From assembly GCA_042408875.1 (NCBI GenBank), contig JBHOQS010000002.1:248001-312000 (forward strand): a stretch of 64,000 nt of DNA, in the 5' to 3' direction. The translations under genes and the position numbers were made by a program. Origin of the DNA: JBHOQS01 sp042408875. Lineage in GTDB: Bacteria; Chloroflexota; UBA11872; JBHOQS01. This document shows positions 41,560-50,441 of this stretch, piece by piece. How positions within the stretch are numbered: position 1 is the stretch's first letter; each line of letters starts with the position of its first letter. The notes under the pieces are model-generated. The model was not told where the DNA came from, did not search any database, and was given only the letters and a program-made list of their open reading frames with translations.

Positions 41560-42486
41560 TCAGGGTGCACCTACACTTTCAGCACGTTCAGCCTCATCAG
41601 CACGTTCGGTCTCAGCTGCAGTTGAGGCTGCCACGGTCGAGGCAGGAGCGGCTGCGGATGCGAGCCCGCGGGCAAGGATCGCTCGCGTCATGGCACGCAG
41701 TCGCGGCGCCGCAGCCGCCGCGGCGGCCAGCACCTCGGCGTGCGAGAGCGATACCCCCTCGGCCTGGGCAACGTTGCTGATCAGACTGTATGCCAGGACG
41801 CGCAGCCCGCGCTGGCGCGCCACCAGCACTTCGGGGATCGTTGACATCCCGACGGCATCCCCACCGGCTAGCCGCAGGAAGCGCACTTCGGCGGGTGTCT
41901 CATAACTTGGGCCGGCAACCATGATGTAGACGCCGCTGTGGCAGCGCAGCCCAGCCTCAGCAGCGGCGACCCGGGCCAGCTCGCTCAAGGCCGGGTCGTA
42001 GGCGTCGCCCAGCGGCAGAAAGCGCGGGCCCTGGGCCGGCGCGGGCCCGCGCAGCGGGCTGTGTCCAGCCAGCCCGGGCAGAAAGATGTGGTCGCGCAGC
42101 ACCATCACGTCGCCCGGCCGGTAGGCCGGATTCAGCGCACCCGCCGCGTTGGTCGCCAGCAACGCCCGCGCTCCCAGCGCGGCAAGTGCTCGCACCGGAC
42201 GCGTGATCTCGGCCATGCTGTAGCCTTCATAGAAGTGTGCGCGCCCCTGCAAGACAGCGACGCGGGCTCCCTCAATGCGGCCGGCCACCAGGCGGCCAGC
42301 GTGCCCGACCACCTGCGGCTGCGGGAACCCCGGTATCTCGTGATACGGCAGGATCGTAGCCTGCTCAACCTCATCCGCGAGCTCACCCAGCCCGCTGCCC
42401 AGCACCACGATCCACTCCGGTGGCTCCGGGATGGCACGTTGCAGGGCCTCGACGGCAGTGATCAGGTCCGGCTCAAGCGCGCTCAT
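41560..42486 (-). CDS. Purine nucleoside phosphorylase (inosine/guanosine type)
   Basis: A 308-residue PNP of the trimeric class. Motifs: IVVLGSGLGELADEV (phosphate loop), GHAGRLVAGRIEG, VLQGRAHFYEGYS, LLATNAAGALNP, MVAGPSYETPAEVR and VGMSTIPEVLVARQRG with the purine-binding SLISNVAQA. It splits purine nucleosides with phosphate for salvage. A low-complexity Ala/Ser/Glu tail of about 35 residues follows the fold. A TATAAT box lies 6 nt before the chosen ATG, suggesting a leaderless mRNA. Confidence 0.93.
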   Translation of the reverse strand: MSALEPDLITAVEALQRAIPEPPEWIVVLGSGLGELADEVEQATILPYHEIPGFPQPQVVGHAGRLVAGRIEGARVAVLQGRAHFYEGYSMAEITRPVRALAALGARALLATNAAGALNPAYRPGDVMVLRDHIFLPGLAGHSPLRGPAPAQGPRFLPLGDAYDPALSELARVAAAEAGLRCHSGVYIMVAGPSYETPAEVRFLRLAGGDAVGMSTIPEVLVARQRGLRVLAYSLISNVAQAEGVSLSHAEVLAAAAAAAPRLRAMTRAILARGLASAAAPASTVAASTAAETERADEAERAESVGAP

Positions 42487-42492
42487 ACCGTG

Positions 42493-42498
42493 ATTATA
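42493..42498 (-). promoter_or_regulatory. -10 box of the PNP gene (leaderless)
   Basis: Perfect TATAAT on the minus strand, with its 3' end 6 nt from the ATG; transcription would start at or next to the start codon. No good -35 box is visible 16-18 nt upstream and there is no Shine-Dalgarno. Confidence 0.5.
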
Positions 42499-42757
42499 GA
42501 CCAGCAGGGGCACGAATGGCTGGCGTCCGGCTCACGCTGGACTTGCCAGGCTTGCTCACGTTGAGTACCATGCGAGGCGCCGGTGCATTGCATTCGGACG
42601 GGCAGTGGGGAGAGGCTGCCTTGATCGGCTCTCCGCGCATAGGATGCCGGCTCAAGATGCTGCCCGCGCCACTCGTGATGCCAGCGCAGGTCGGGATGCC
42701 AAGTGCAAGGGATGGCTGGAACGCACTGGCAGCACATGCACACCAGGAGCATGGACT

Positions 42758-43504
42758 ATGCCTGCTTCTCTGACTGAGGCTGCGACGGCCGGCGCGCCCG
42801 TGCCTGATGCACTCCTTGAACAGCTCCGCGAGGTTTCCACAGCGACGGCCACAGCGATCTTGAACCGGCTCGGGCTGCGACGGCCGGCCACGAACGAGCT
42901 GCGGCCGCTCTCGCCGGGGCTCAAGCTGGTGGGCCGCGCCCGCACGCTGAAGTACCTACCGCTGCGGGAGGACCTGCTGCCGGCGCTGCGGGCGCTGGGC
43001 GAGCAGAACCCGCAGCGTGTAGCCATTGAGTCACTGGGCCCAGGTGATGTGTTCGTCATCGATGCCATGGGCCAGACGGAGTCAGGCTCGCTGGGCGATA
43101 TCCTGACGGCGCGAGTGCGGCGGCGCGGCGCCGCTGGCGTCGTGGTGGATGGCACGGTGCGGGATGCCCCAGTGATCGCCGCGATGCGCTATCCGGTGTT
43201 CGTGCGTGGCGGGTGCGACCATCCGGCGGCGAACACGACCCGTATGCTGCCCTGGGACGTCGATGTGCCGGTGCAGGTAGCCGGCCTGCTCGTCGCGCCC
43301 GGCGATGTTATCCTAGCCGACGACGAAGCTGTCGTATGCATCCCACGCGCCCTCGCCGCGCAGGTCGCTGAGGAGGGGGTCGAGACTGAACGCAAGGAGG
43401 CTTTCCTGCGCATGAAGATCGAGGAGGGCCTGCCGATCAGCCTGGTCTATCCTCCCAAGCCGGCGATCCTGCGCGAATACGAGGAGTGGCGCACGCGTCG
43501 GTAG
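42758..43504 (+). CDS. RraA-family protein
   Basis: A 248-residue protein of the RraA/HMG-CHA aldolase fold: LRPLSPGLKLVGRARTLKY, GDVFVIDAMGQTESGSLGDI, AAGVVVDGTVRDAPVI (the metal/substrate loop GxVRD), YPVFVRGG and GDVILADDEAVVCIP. Members include 4-hydroxy-4-methyl-2-oxoglutarate aldolases and the RNase E inhibitor RraA; this one is longer than RraA and more like the enzymes. AGGAG 8 nt before the ATG sets the start. Confidence 0.9.
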   Translation: MPASLTEAATAGAPVPDALLEQLREVSTATATAILNRLGLRRPATNELRPLSPGLKLVGRARTLKYLPLREDLLPALRALGEQNPQRVAIESLGPGDVFVIDAMGQTESGSLGDILTARVRRRGAAGVVVDGTVRDAPVIAAMRYPVFVRGGCDHPAANTTRMLPWDVDVPVQVAGLLVAPGDVILADDEAVVCIPRALAAQVAEEGVETERKEAFLRMKIEEGLPISLVYPPKPAILREYEEWRTRR

Positions 43505-43533
43505 TCCGGCGCCAAGTAAGCCCGGCGAACGCA

Positions 43534-44790
43534 ATGCTCTGCCTGCCTCCGTCACACTTTCGTGGGCCCTTCGGTGCATCTCCAGCGCGGTGCACGGTCC
43601 GGGTGGTCCTCTGTGCGTTTGTGCTTATGCTGCTGATACTCTGGGCAGCGCCGGCGCGGGCGCAGGTAGAGGCCCTGGATTATGAGATCGCACGGGGCCA
43701 TTTTTACGCACAGGCAGGCGGGTTCGCCATCCAGGATGCCGGTGGGATCGCCTTCTACAGCGAGTTCCTGCGGCTGGGCGGCGTCGAGGCCCTGGGCTAT
43801 CCGGCCTCGGGGAGATGGGTAGGGCCAGACGGCTTTGTCTACCAGGCGACCCAGGGCGCGGTGTTGCAGTGGCGCCCTGAGCGCGCTGCCGCTCTGCTGG
43901 CCAATACGTTTGAGCTGCTCCACCAGGCCGGGCTGGACGAATGGCTCTATGGCTCAAAGGGCGTGCCTAGGCCTATCACAAACGATGGCTCAGGGGGTGA
44001 CTTCGCGCGGGCGCGCGCCGTGCGACTAGCCTGGCTCACGCAGCCCGATATTCGGGCGTATTACCTGCGTGATCCTGCCACCGGGCGCCCCTGGAGCGAG
44101 GACGCGGCCATCGAGCGCTACGGCCTGCCGATGTCCCTCCCCGAGCGCTTCGGGCCGTTCGTCAGCCAGCGCTTCCAGCGCGTCACGCTGCAGCTCTGGC
44201 TGGATACTGTGCCCGGCATGCCGGCGCCCGGCTCCGTGGTGCGCGTGCTGGCCGGCGACCTGCTCAAAGAAGCCGGGCTCATCCCGGCCGATGCCCTGCG
44301 TCCCCAGTCGCCGCCGGCGCCGTTGCCGGCCGATCCCCTGGCGCGGGCACAGGCCATCCTGAGGAGCGAGCCGGCCTACGTGGAGCTGGCCGACGCCTTC
44401 GACCAGTATCACGTCAGCCTCACCTTCGGCAGCCTGCCTCGCCAGCTTGGAGCCGCCTTCTTCACCCGCGGCCGCCGCGTGGTGGTCAACGAGCGCTATC
44501 GCACCGCCTCGCCGCTTGCACTGGCGGCGCTGCTGGCCCACGAAGCCCGGCATGTGCTGGACGTCTTCTCCGGCGAGGATGTCCGTTCACCTGAGGGCTG
44601 CTACGCTGCTGAAGCGCGTGCCTTCGAGGCCCAGGCCGCTGTGTGGCAGGCGCTTACCGGCTTCGGCGGCAAGTTCCCGCCGGCCGACGACCTGGAGCGG
44701 CACCTCAACGATGTACTGCGCCTGCGCCAGGCCGACCCGGAACGCTTCGTGGCCAACCTGCGCCAGGCCTATGCGGACGAGTGCGGCTGA
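43534..44790 (+). CDS. Secreted protein with HExxH motif
   Basis: A 418-residue protein with a signal peptide (VLCAFVLMLLILWAAPARAQ). The first half has LGFP-like sequence (IAFYSEFLRLGGVEALGYPASG, RFGPFVSQRF), seen in many secreted Chloroflexota proteins. The second half carries LAHEARHVLDVFSGED, a HExxH zinc-protease-like motif, followed by Glu-rich ECYAAEARAFEAQAA-type helix. The exact family is unknown. The ATG chosen lacks a clear Shine-Dalgarno; a GTG at 43486 overlapping the previous gene is an alternative. Confidence 0.65.
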   Translation: MLCLPPSHFRGPFGASPARCTVRVVLCAFVLMLLILWAAPARAQVEALDYEIARGHFYAQAGGFAIQDAGGIAFYSEFLRLGGVEALGYPASGRWVGPDGFVYQATQGAVLQWRPERAAALLANTFELLHQAGLDEWLYGSKGVPRPITNDGSGGDFARARAVRLAWLTQPDIRAYYLRDPATGRPWSEDAAIERYGLPMSLPERFGPFVSQRFQRVTLQLWLDTVPGMPAPGSVVRVLAGDLLKEAGLIPADALRPQSPPAPLPADPLARAQAILRSEPAYVELADAFDQYHVSLTFGSLPRQLGAAFFTRGRRVVVNERYRTASPLALAALLAHEARHVLDVFSGEDVRSPEGCYAAEARAFEAQAAVWQALTGFGGKFPPADDLERHLNDVLRLRQADPERFVANLRQAYADECG

Positions 44791-44802
44791 GAGGGAGCTG
44801 AG

Positions 44803-46110
44803 ATGCATCTGGGTGGCACCGGGGAACGGCCCGGCGCGCTGGCTCCGCTGGCCTCGCCCGACTTCCGGGCGCTGTGGGCCGGCACAACCGGCTGGAACCT
44901 GGCCCGCTGGATGGAGATCGTCGTCACCGGCTGGCTGGTCTTCGAGCTGACCCGCTCGGCGCTGGCGGTGGCGCTCGTTGGCCTGTGTCGCAGCCTGGCA
45001 CTGCCCGCCCTGGGGCTGCTCAGCGGCGTTATCGCCGACCGGACCGACCGCCTCCAGCTCATGCGCGTTATGCAGGGCGTGAACGTCGCCGCGAGCCTGG
45101 GGCTTACCCTCGCCGTGCTCACCGGCCGCGTGGCCATCTGGCAGCTCATCCTCGCGTCGCTGGTGATGGGGCTCTCCTGGGCTGTTGATTGGCCGTCGCG
45201 GCGCTCCTTCACTGCCGACCTAGTCGGCCGCGCCCAGGTGCTCCAGGCGATGGTGCTTGACAACGCCTCCATGAACGCGTCCAAGATCGCCGGGCCGGTG
45301 ATCGCCGGCTGGCTGATCGAGCAAGCCGGACCTGGCACTGCCTACGCGGCGATCACACTCTCGTTCCTGTGGGGGCTGGCCGGGCTGCTGTTCGTGCGGC
45401 CCCCGGCGCGCACGTCCACGACCCTGAGTGGCAGCATGCTGGCGACACTGCTTGAGGGGCTGCGCTATGTTGTTCGCCTGGCACCGGTGCGCGGCGTCCT
45501 CCTGATCACGATCATTATGAACCTGCTGGCATTCCCGTATATCCAGCTCCTGCCGGTGGTGGCTAAAGAGACGCTCGACGTCGGGCCGGTGGAGCTGGGC
45601 TGGCTGGCCGCCGCGGACGGCATCGGCGCTGCCATCGGCCTGCCCCTTGCTGTGCGCCTCCGCCGCGCTCGCTGGCAAGGCTGGGCCTTTGTGCTTGGCT
45701 CGCTGCTGATGTGTCTGTGCCTGGCCGGCTTCAGCGTGTCGCAGTGGTTCGCCCTCTCGCTGGCGTTGCTGATCCTGGGCGGGATCGGCCACACTGGCTT
45801 CGGCACCATGCAGAGCACAATCATTCTGAGTGCCACGCCCGACGTGCTGCGTGGGCGAGCGATGGGTGCGCTGACCCTCGCCATCGGGAGCTCCCCACTC
45901 GGCGCCGCCGAGATCGGCCTAGTCGCGCAGCAGTGGGGCGCGCCGCTCGCTGTGGGGCTGAACGGCCTCGCCGGCGCGCTTCTCGTTGCGCTCGTGGGGC
46001 TCGCCACGCCGAGCCTGTTTCGCGGACACGATGCGGAGGCTGGGCTGTCAGTCGCGGCCGCCCGGGCCACCCCTCCAACGCGGTCCGCTACACCGCTCAC
46101 GCGTGAGTGA
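44803..46110 (+). CDS. MFS transporter, EntS/MFS_3-like
   Basis: A 435-residue exporter with about twelve membrane helices. Landmarks: FRALWAGTTGWNLARWMEIV at helix 1, the loop GVIADRTDRLQLMRVMQ (MFS motif A form), and SFTADLVGRAQVLQAMVLDN as in MFS_3. Relatives export siderophores or macrolides. It starts 12 nt after the HExxH gene (GGGAG upstream), so both are probably one transcript. Confidence 0.9.
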   Translation: MHLGGTGERPGALAPLASPDFRALWAGTTGWNLARWMEIVVTGWLVFELTRSALAVALVGLCRSLALPALGLLSGVIADRTDRLQLMRVMQGVNVAASLGLTLAVLTGRVAIWQLILASLVMGLSWAVDWPSRRSFTADLVGRAQVLQAMVLDNASMNASKIAGPVIAGWLIEQAGPGTAYAAITLSFLWGLAGLLFVRPPARTSTTLSGSMLATLLEGLRYVVRLAPVRGVLLITIIMNLLAFPYIQLLPVVAKETLDVGPVELGWLAAADGIGAAIGLPLAVRLRRARWQGWAFVLGSLLMCLCLAGFSVSQWFALSLALLILGGIGHTGFGTMQSTIILSATPDVLRGRAMGALTLAIGSSPLGAAEIGLVAQQWGAPLAVGLNGLAGALLVALVGLATPSLFRGHDAEAGLSVAAARATPPTRSATPLTRE

Positions 46111-46541
46111 GTGTACCGCCGCTGCATATGCTGGGTTCGATGCTCTCTAGCATTTTTGCTCTGTAATCTTAGCTCTGTTTTTGCTTTTTTTGTTATTCTT
46201 TAGTTTATTCTTCTATTATCCACAGAGACCAACCGGTAGGAAGGGCCGATGGGGTCGATGCGGCCTTCCTCCACCACCAAGTGAGCCGGTGGTGGGAGTT
46301 TCGTGAGCTGAGCATAGTCTTGACGAGCCGGCAGCGTTTGACAGCCGGGTGCGCAAGCTGTACAGCGAGCCTGCACCCAACCCTGCTAGACAAGGTGGCT
46401 GCAGGGGTTCACGAGAGCCCCTTGGCGAGTAAGCTAATGACGGCTTCTGTACTTTGTCTCACTGTTTTAACAACTTTGTTCTATAGGTTTTGCGGAGTTT
46501 GTGGTTGATCCGCGCAGAATTCTTGCGTCGGAGGCTATGGC
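46111..46541. other. Gene-free spacer with T-rich tract and hairpin
   Basis: 46140-46220 is very T-rich on the plus strand (GCTCTGTTTTTGCTTTTTTTG) and probably ends the MFS transcript. 46269-46297 can form a hairpin (CTCCACCACC...GGTGGTGGGAG, one bulge). 46334-46339 is TTGACA, but no convincing -10 follows; the promoter of the DUF2207 gene must lie in this stretch. No coding capacity was recognised. Confidence 0.5.
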
Positions 46542-48347
46542 GTGCACGCTCGACCTGGCTTGCTCGCCTTCGTCCTCGTGCTCCTGCTGGCGCTGGCGTC
46601 CCCCGGGCTAGCGCAAGCTGACGAAGGCTGGGTAATCGACAGTTTCCAGGCCCAGATTGACATCCAGCCGGATGGTACCCTCCGTATCGTCGAGACCATC
46701 CTCGTCGATTTCGGTGGCTTACAACGCCATGGGATCTACCGCGATATTCCGAGAGTATACCGCTATGACGAGGAACGCGACCGCCGCTACGACCTGAGCG
46801 TGGACGCCGTCACCGATGTGCGCGGGCGGGGCATCAAGTACCAGGTCAGCCAGCCAGGCGGATACACGCGCATCCGCATCGGCGATCCTGACCGATACGT
46901 GTCCGGCCAGCAATCGTATCGCATCACCTACCGCGTCCGGCAGGCGCTCAACGGCTTCGAGGACCATGACGAGCTGTACTGGAACATCGTCGGCCCGCCG
47001 GGCTGGCCGGTCCCCATCCGCAGCCTGAAGGCGACCGTGACGCTGCCGCGGGACGGCGTGCAGCGGGTGACCTGCTTCCAGGGACCAGAGGGCTCGCAGG
47101 AGCCGTGCAACAGCGAGGCTACCGCGCGCACCGCTACCTTTGCGCCGACTCGCGTCTTACCCGAGCAGCAGTACTTCACCGTCGTGGTTGCCCTGGAGAA
47201 GGGCGTGGTGCCGGAGCCCCGGCCGCGGCTGGTGGCGCGGCCGAGGCCGTTCACGCGTTACTTCGACCTCACGCCGCAGACCATCGGCGGCAGCCTGATG
47301 GTGCTGGCTGCTGTAGCTGGGGCTCTTGTATGGAGCTGGTGGACCTTCGGGCGTGACCGCCGCTACACGACGCTCTACTACCTCAGCGACGACCCGAGCG
47401 AAGAGACGCGCCCCTTGCTCGCGAGCGATCCGATTGTGGTGGAGTTCACCCCGCCGGAGGGCATGCGGCCGGCGCAGATCGGCGTGCTCCTGGACGAGCG
47501 TGCTGACACGCTCGATTGCACGGCAACTATCGTTGATTTGGCTGTGCGCGGCTACCTCAAGATCAGCGAGATCGCTCCGGACGGCATCATCGAGCGGCTC
47601 TTCAGCAAGAAAGACTGGCTGCTGACGCGCACGGGGAAAGATGATCGTGACCTGCTGCCATATGAGCGCATCCTGCTGGAAGGCCTCTTCGAAGAGGGCT
47701 CGTCAGTGAAGCTCTCTGAGCTGCGAAACGAGTTCTACACCCACCTGCGCAAGGCACAGGAAAGCCTGTACACTGACGTAGTGCGGCGCGGCTGGTTCCC
47801 GCACCGTCCCGACCAGGTACGCCTCCTCTGGGCCGTGCTGGGCCTGCTGGTTGCCGGCCTGGGGGTGCTGATGTCCTTCGGGCTGGGCGCCCGCTATGGC
47901 GCCGCGCTCGTGGGTGCGCCGGTGATCGCCGGCGGCCTGCTGCTGACAATTCTTTCCCCCTGGATGCCCCGTCGCAACGCCCTGGGGCGGGAGATGCTGC
48001 GCCGCGCCTTGGGCTTCCGGCAGTACATCGCCACCGCAGAGAAAGACCGGCAGAAGTTCAACGAGCAGCAGAACCTGTTCTCCGAGTATCTGCCGTATGC
48101 TATCGTGTTTCACTGCGTGGACAAGTGGGCGCGCGCCTTCGAGGGGATCGACACCGTCGCCGCCACCAGCTCCTGGTACAGCGGTGATGGCAGCTTCACT
48201 CCGTCGGAGTTTTCCCGCCACCTGAACGGCTTCGCCGCGGACGTCTCCTCGGTGATCGCCAGCACGCCGGGCAGCTCCGGCAGTAGCGGCTTCTCGTCCG
48301 GCGGCTCTGGAGGCGGCGGAGGCGGCGGCGGGGGAGGAAGCTGGTGA
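46542..48347 (+). CDS. DUF2207 (YtmA-like) membrane protein
   Basis: A 601-residue protein. Signal peptide (GLLAFVLVLLLALASPGLAQA), an exported DUF2207 beta domain beginning WVIDSFQAQIDIQPDGTLRI with RHGIYRDIPRVYRY, then a membrane helix (about 247-268), a cytoplasmic part (EGMRPAQIGVLLDERAD), two more helices (about 425-470) and a tail ending in a run of glycines and W. This order and Gly tail are typical for the family, which is regularly next to lemA as here. GTG start 8 nt after GGAGG. Confidence 0.92.
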   Translation: MHARPGLLAFVLVLLLALASPGLAQADEGWVIDSFQAQIDIQPDGTLRIVETILVDFGGLQRHGIYRDIPRVYRYDEERDRRYDLSVDAVTDVRGRGIKYQVSQPGGYTRIRIGDPDRYVSGQQSYRITYRVRQALNGFEDHDELYWNIVGPPGWPVPIRSLKATVTLPRDGVQRVTCFQGPEGSQEPCNSEATARTATFAPTRVLPEQQYFTVVVALEKGVVPEPRPRLVARPRPFTRYFDLTPQTIGGSLMVLAAVAGALVWSWWTFGRDRRYTTLYYLSDDPSEETRPLLASDPIVVEFTPPEGMRPAQIGVLLDERADTLDCTATIVDLAVRGYLKISEIAPDGIIERLFSKKDWLLTRTGKDDRDLLPYERILLEGLFEEGSSVKLSELRNEFYTHLRKAQESLYTDVVRRGWFPHRPDQVRLLWAVLGLLVAGLGVLMSFGLGARYGAALVGAPVIAGGLLLTILSPWMPRRNALGREMLRRALGFRQYIATAEKDRQKFNEQQNLFSEYLPYAIVFHCVDKWARAFEGIDTVAATSSWYSGDGSFTPSEFSRHLNGFAADVSSVIASTPGSSGSSGFSSGGSGGGGGGGGGGSW

Positions 48348-48442
48348 TCTCTCGCCGGCAGCCTCCTAGCCCGCATGGGCCGGGTGTATTTAGTTTAGTT
48401 AAGGACAGAAGGCCGGACAAAATAACGATCGAGGGGGGACAC

Positions 48443-48994
48443 ATGGAGCTCGTGATCGTCCTGGTTGTTCTGGTGCTCCTGGGCCTGGGCACCCTGCTAC
48501 TCTACAATAGCCTGGCGACCGGACGCCTGCAGGTCCGTGAGGCCTGGAGCACGGTGGGCGTCCAGCTCCAGCGCCGCGCTAGCCTCATTCCCAACCTTGT
48601 CGAGGCGGTGAAAGGCTATGCCTCGCACGAGCGAGAGACTTTCGAGCGGGTGACCCGTGCGCGAGCGATGCTCCAGAGCGCTGGCTCGCCTGGCGAGGCT
48701 GCGCAGGCGAACGCTATGCTGACGCAGGCGCTGCGCTCGCTCTTCGCTGTGGCCGAGGCGTACCCGGAGCTCAAGGCCAACCAGAACTTCCTTGACTTGC
48801 AGGCACAGCTCAAGGACACCGAGGATAAGATTGCCTACGCCCGCACGTACTACAACGCACGGGTGTTGCAGTACAATACGCGCGTCGCTACGCTGCCATC
48901 GGCGCTCATCGCCCACTTATTTGGCTTCAGGGAAGAGGAATTCTTCGAGACGCCTGAGGCAGCCCAGCAAGAGGTGCGTGTCAGCTTCTCGTAG
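48443..48994 (+). CDS. lemA: LemA family protein
   Basis: A 183-residue protein. One N-terminal membrane helix (VIVLVVLVLLGLGTLLLY) with the rest a long antiparallel helical bundle: VQLQRRASLIPNLVEAVKGY, YPELKANQNFLDLQAQLKDT and IAYARTYYNARVLQYN are the LemA signatures. The role is poorly known; it is a frequent partner of DUF2207/TPM-domain membrane proteins. GGGGGG 6 nt before ATG. Confidence 0.95.
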   Translation: MELVIVLVVLVLLGLGTLLLYNSLATGRLQVREAWSTVGVQLQRRASLIPNLVEAVKGYASHERETFERVTRARAMLQSAGSPGEAAQANAMLTQALRSLFAVAEAYPELKANQNFLDLQAQLKDTEDKIAYARTYYNARVLQYNTRVATLPSALIAHLFGFREEEFFETPEAAQQEVRVSFS

Positions 48995-49061
48995 ACTTGC
49001 AGGGACGTACCTGAGAACCGAATCCGGAGCCGCACCACCTCGATAGCGGAGGAGACGAGCC

Positions 49062-50441
49062 ATGCCGGTATGTACCTCTGGCGCTGATTGGAGCCGTCGA
49101 GAACTCTCTCGCCGCACCCTGCTCAGCAGCCTGGCCGGAGCATGCGGCGTTCTCGCAGCCGCGTGCGGTCGTGCCAGTGCCCCCGCTGCGCCAGCTGGCA
49201 GTGCTGGGAACGCACGCAAAGCACTGGCGCCGGCTCGTATCACGTTCTTCACGCACTGGGGCGCGCAGCACCAGGCTGAAGGCCAGCGGCAGACTTTGGC
49301 AGCATTCGAGCAGGAGAACCCCGGGGTCACGGTCGAGATGGTCACAGGGGCCGCTACAGCAGAGAAGGTGGTGAACGCCATCGCCGCTGGTGTGCCCCCG
49401 GACCTGGTGTCCCAGTCGGCCGGCCGGCTCATCCCGCTGGCACTGAAGAACGTGTGGCGGCCGCTCGAAGATCTGATGAAGACCAGCCCCATCGTCAAGC
49501 GCGAGAACTACTCCGATGTCCAGCTCAAGCTCTTCACCTGGAAGGGCAAGCTTTACGGTATCCCTGCGTTCGAGCACAGCGGGCTACCCGCGCTGGCGTA
49601 TAACATCGCCCAGTTTGAGGAGGTCGGGCTCGACCCGGCCCGGCCACCGCGCACACCCGAGGAGTTGGCCGCTGCACACGAGAGGCTCACTATTATCGAG
49701 GGCGGCCAGATTAAGCGGCTCGGCATCGATCCGCGCGATGCCTCTGGCGGCGGCTACGGGGGCTGGGCAGCTATGTGGGGTGTGAAATGGTGGGACCCCG
49801 ACACGCTCAAGCTCGAGTTGAACCATCCCCTGCTCGTTGACGCCCACAACTTCATTGTCTCGTTCTACCGCCAGGACCGTGCGGCGATGATCGCTGAGTT
49901 CCGCCGACAGTATGCGACCTGGACCCAGGCGAGGAGCGGCATTGCCCTCGGTACGCAGAGCATGCAGCTCAACGGCTACTGGACCCCCGGCGAGCTCTCC
50001 AAGCTGCCGGAGAAGCCGAGCCGGATGGGCTACACCTGGTGGCCGAACCCCAGGGCGGAGAAGGTCGCCCTGGCGCAGGGCTGGAGCGGCGCAATTCCGG
50101 TCGATGCCAGGCTGCCGGAGCACGGCTGGCGGCTACTGGAGTTCTTCGCCTCGGTCAAGGGCGGCCAGATCATGTTCGATACCATCGGCTGGTTGAACGG
50201 CTCAAAGCAGTTCCTGCGCGAGGGCAAGTTCGACTCGGTGCCAGACCTGAAGTTCTTCCTGGAGATGCCCGCGAAGGCCGACCGGCACGAAGCCGGCTTC
50301 GCCACGCCGATCCAGGGCGAGATCGACGACGAGTATGCCAAAGGCATGGCGGCAGTGATCAACAGCCAGATGACTATCAAAGCTATGCTGGATGACCTGC
50401 ACACGCGCATGAAGCAGCGCCTGGAGGAGGCGCTGCGATGA
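49062..50441 (+). CDS. ABC substrate-binding lipoprotein, family 1
   Basis: A 459-residue binding protein. Twin-arginine start (SRRTLLSSLAGACG) and lipobox AAAC, then an SBP_bac_1-type fold: ARITFFTHWGAQHQAEG, NPGVTVEMVTG, LYGIPAFEHSGLPALAYN, GYTWWPNPR. It presumably binds a sugar or oligosaccharide. There are no permease genes; instead it overlaps the glycoside hydrolase start as ATGA. GGAGGAG precedes the ATG. Confidence 0.9.
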   Translation: MPVCTSGADWSRRELSRRTLLSSLAGACGVLAAACGRASAPAAPAGSAGNARKALAPARITFFTHWGAQHQAEGQRQTLAAFEQENPGVTVEMVTGAATAEKVVNAIAAGVPPDLVSQSAGRLIPLALKNVWRPLEDLMKTSPIVKRENYSDVQLKLFTWKGKLYGIPAFEHSGLPALAYNIAQFEEVGLDPARPPRTPEELAAAHERLTIIEGGQIKRLGIDPRDASGGGYGGWAAMWGVKWWDPDTLKLELNHPLLVDAHNFIVSFYRQDRAAMIAEFRRQYATWTQARSGIALGTQSMQLNGYWTPGELSKLPEKPSRMGYTWWPNPRAEKVALAQGWSGAIPVDARLPEHGWRLLEFFASVKGGQIMFDTIGWLNGSKQFLREGKFDSVPDLKFFLEMPAKADRHEAGFATPIQGEIDDEYAKGMAAVINSQMTIKAMLDDLHTRMKQRLEEALR

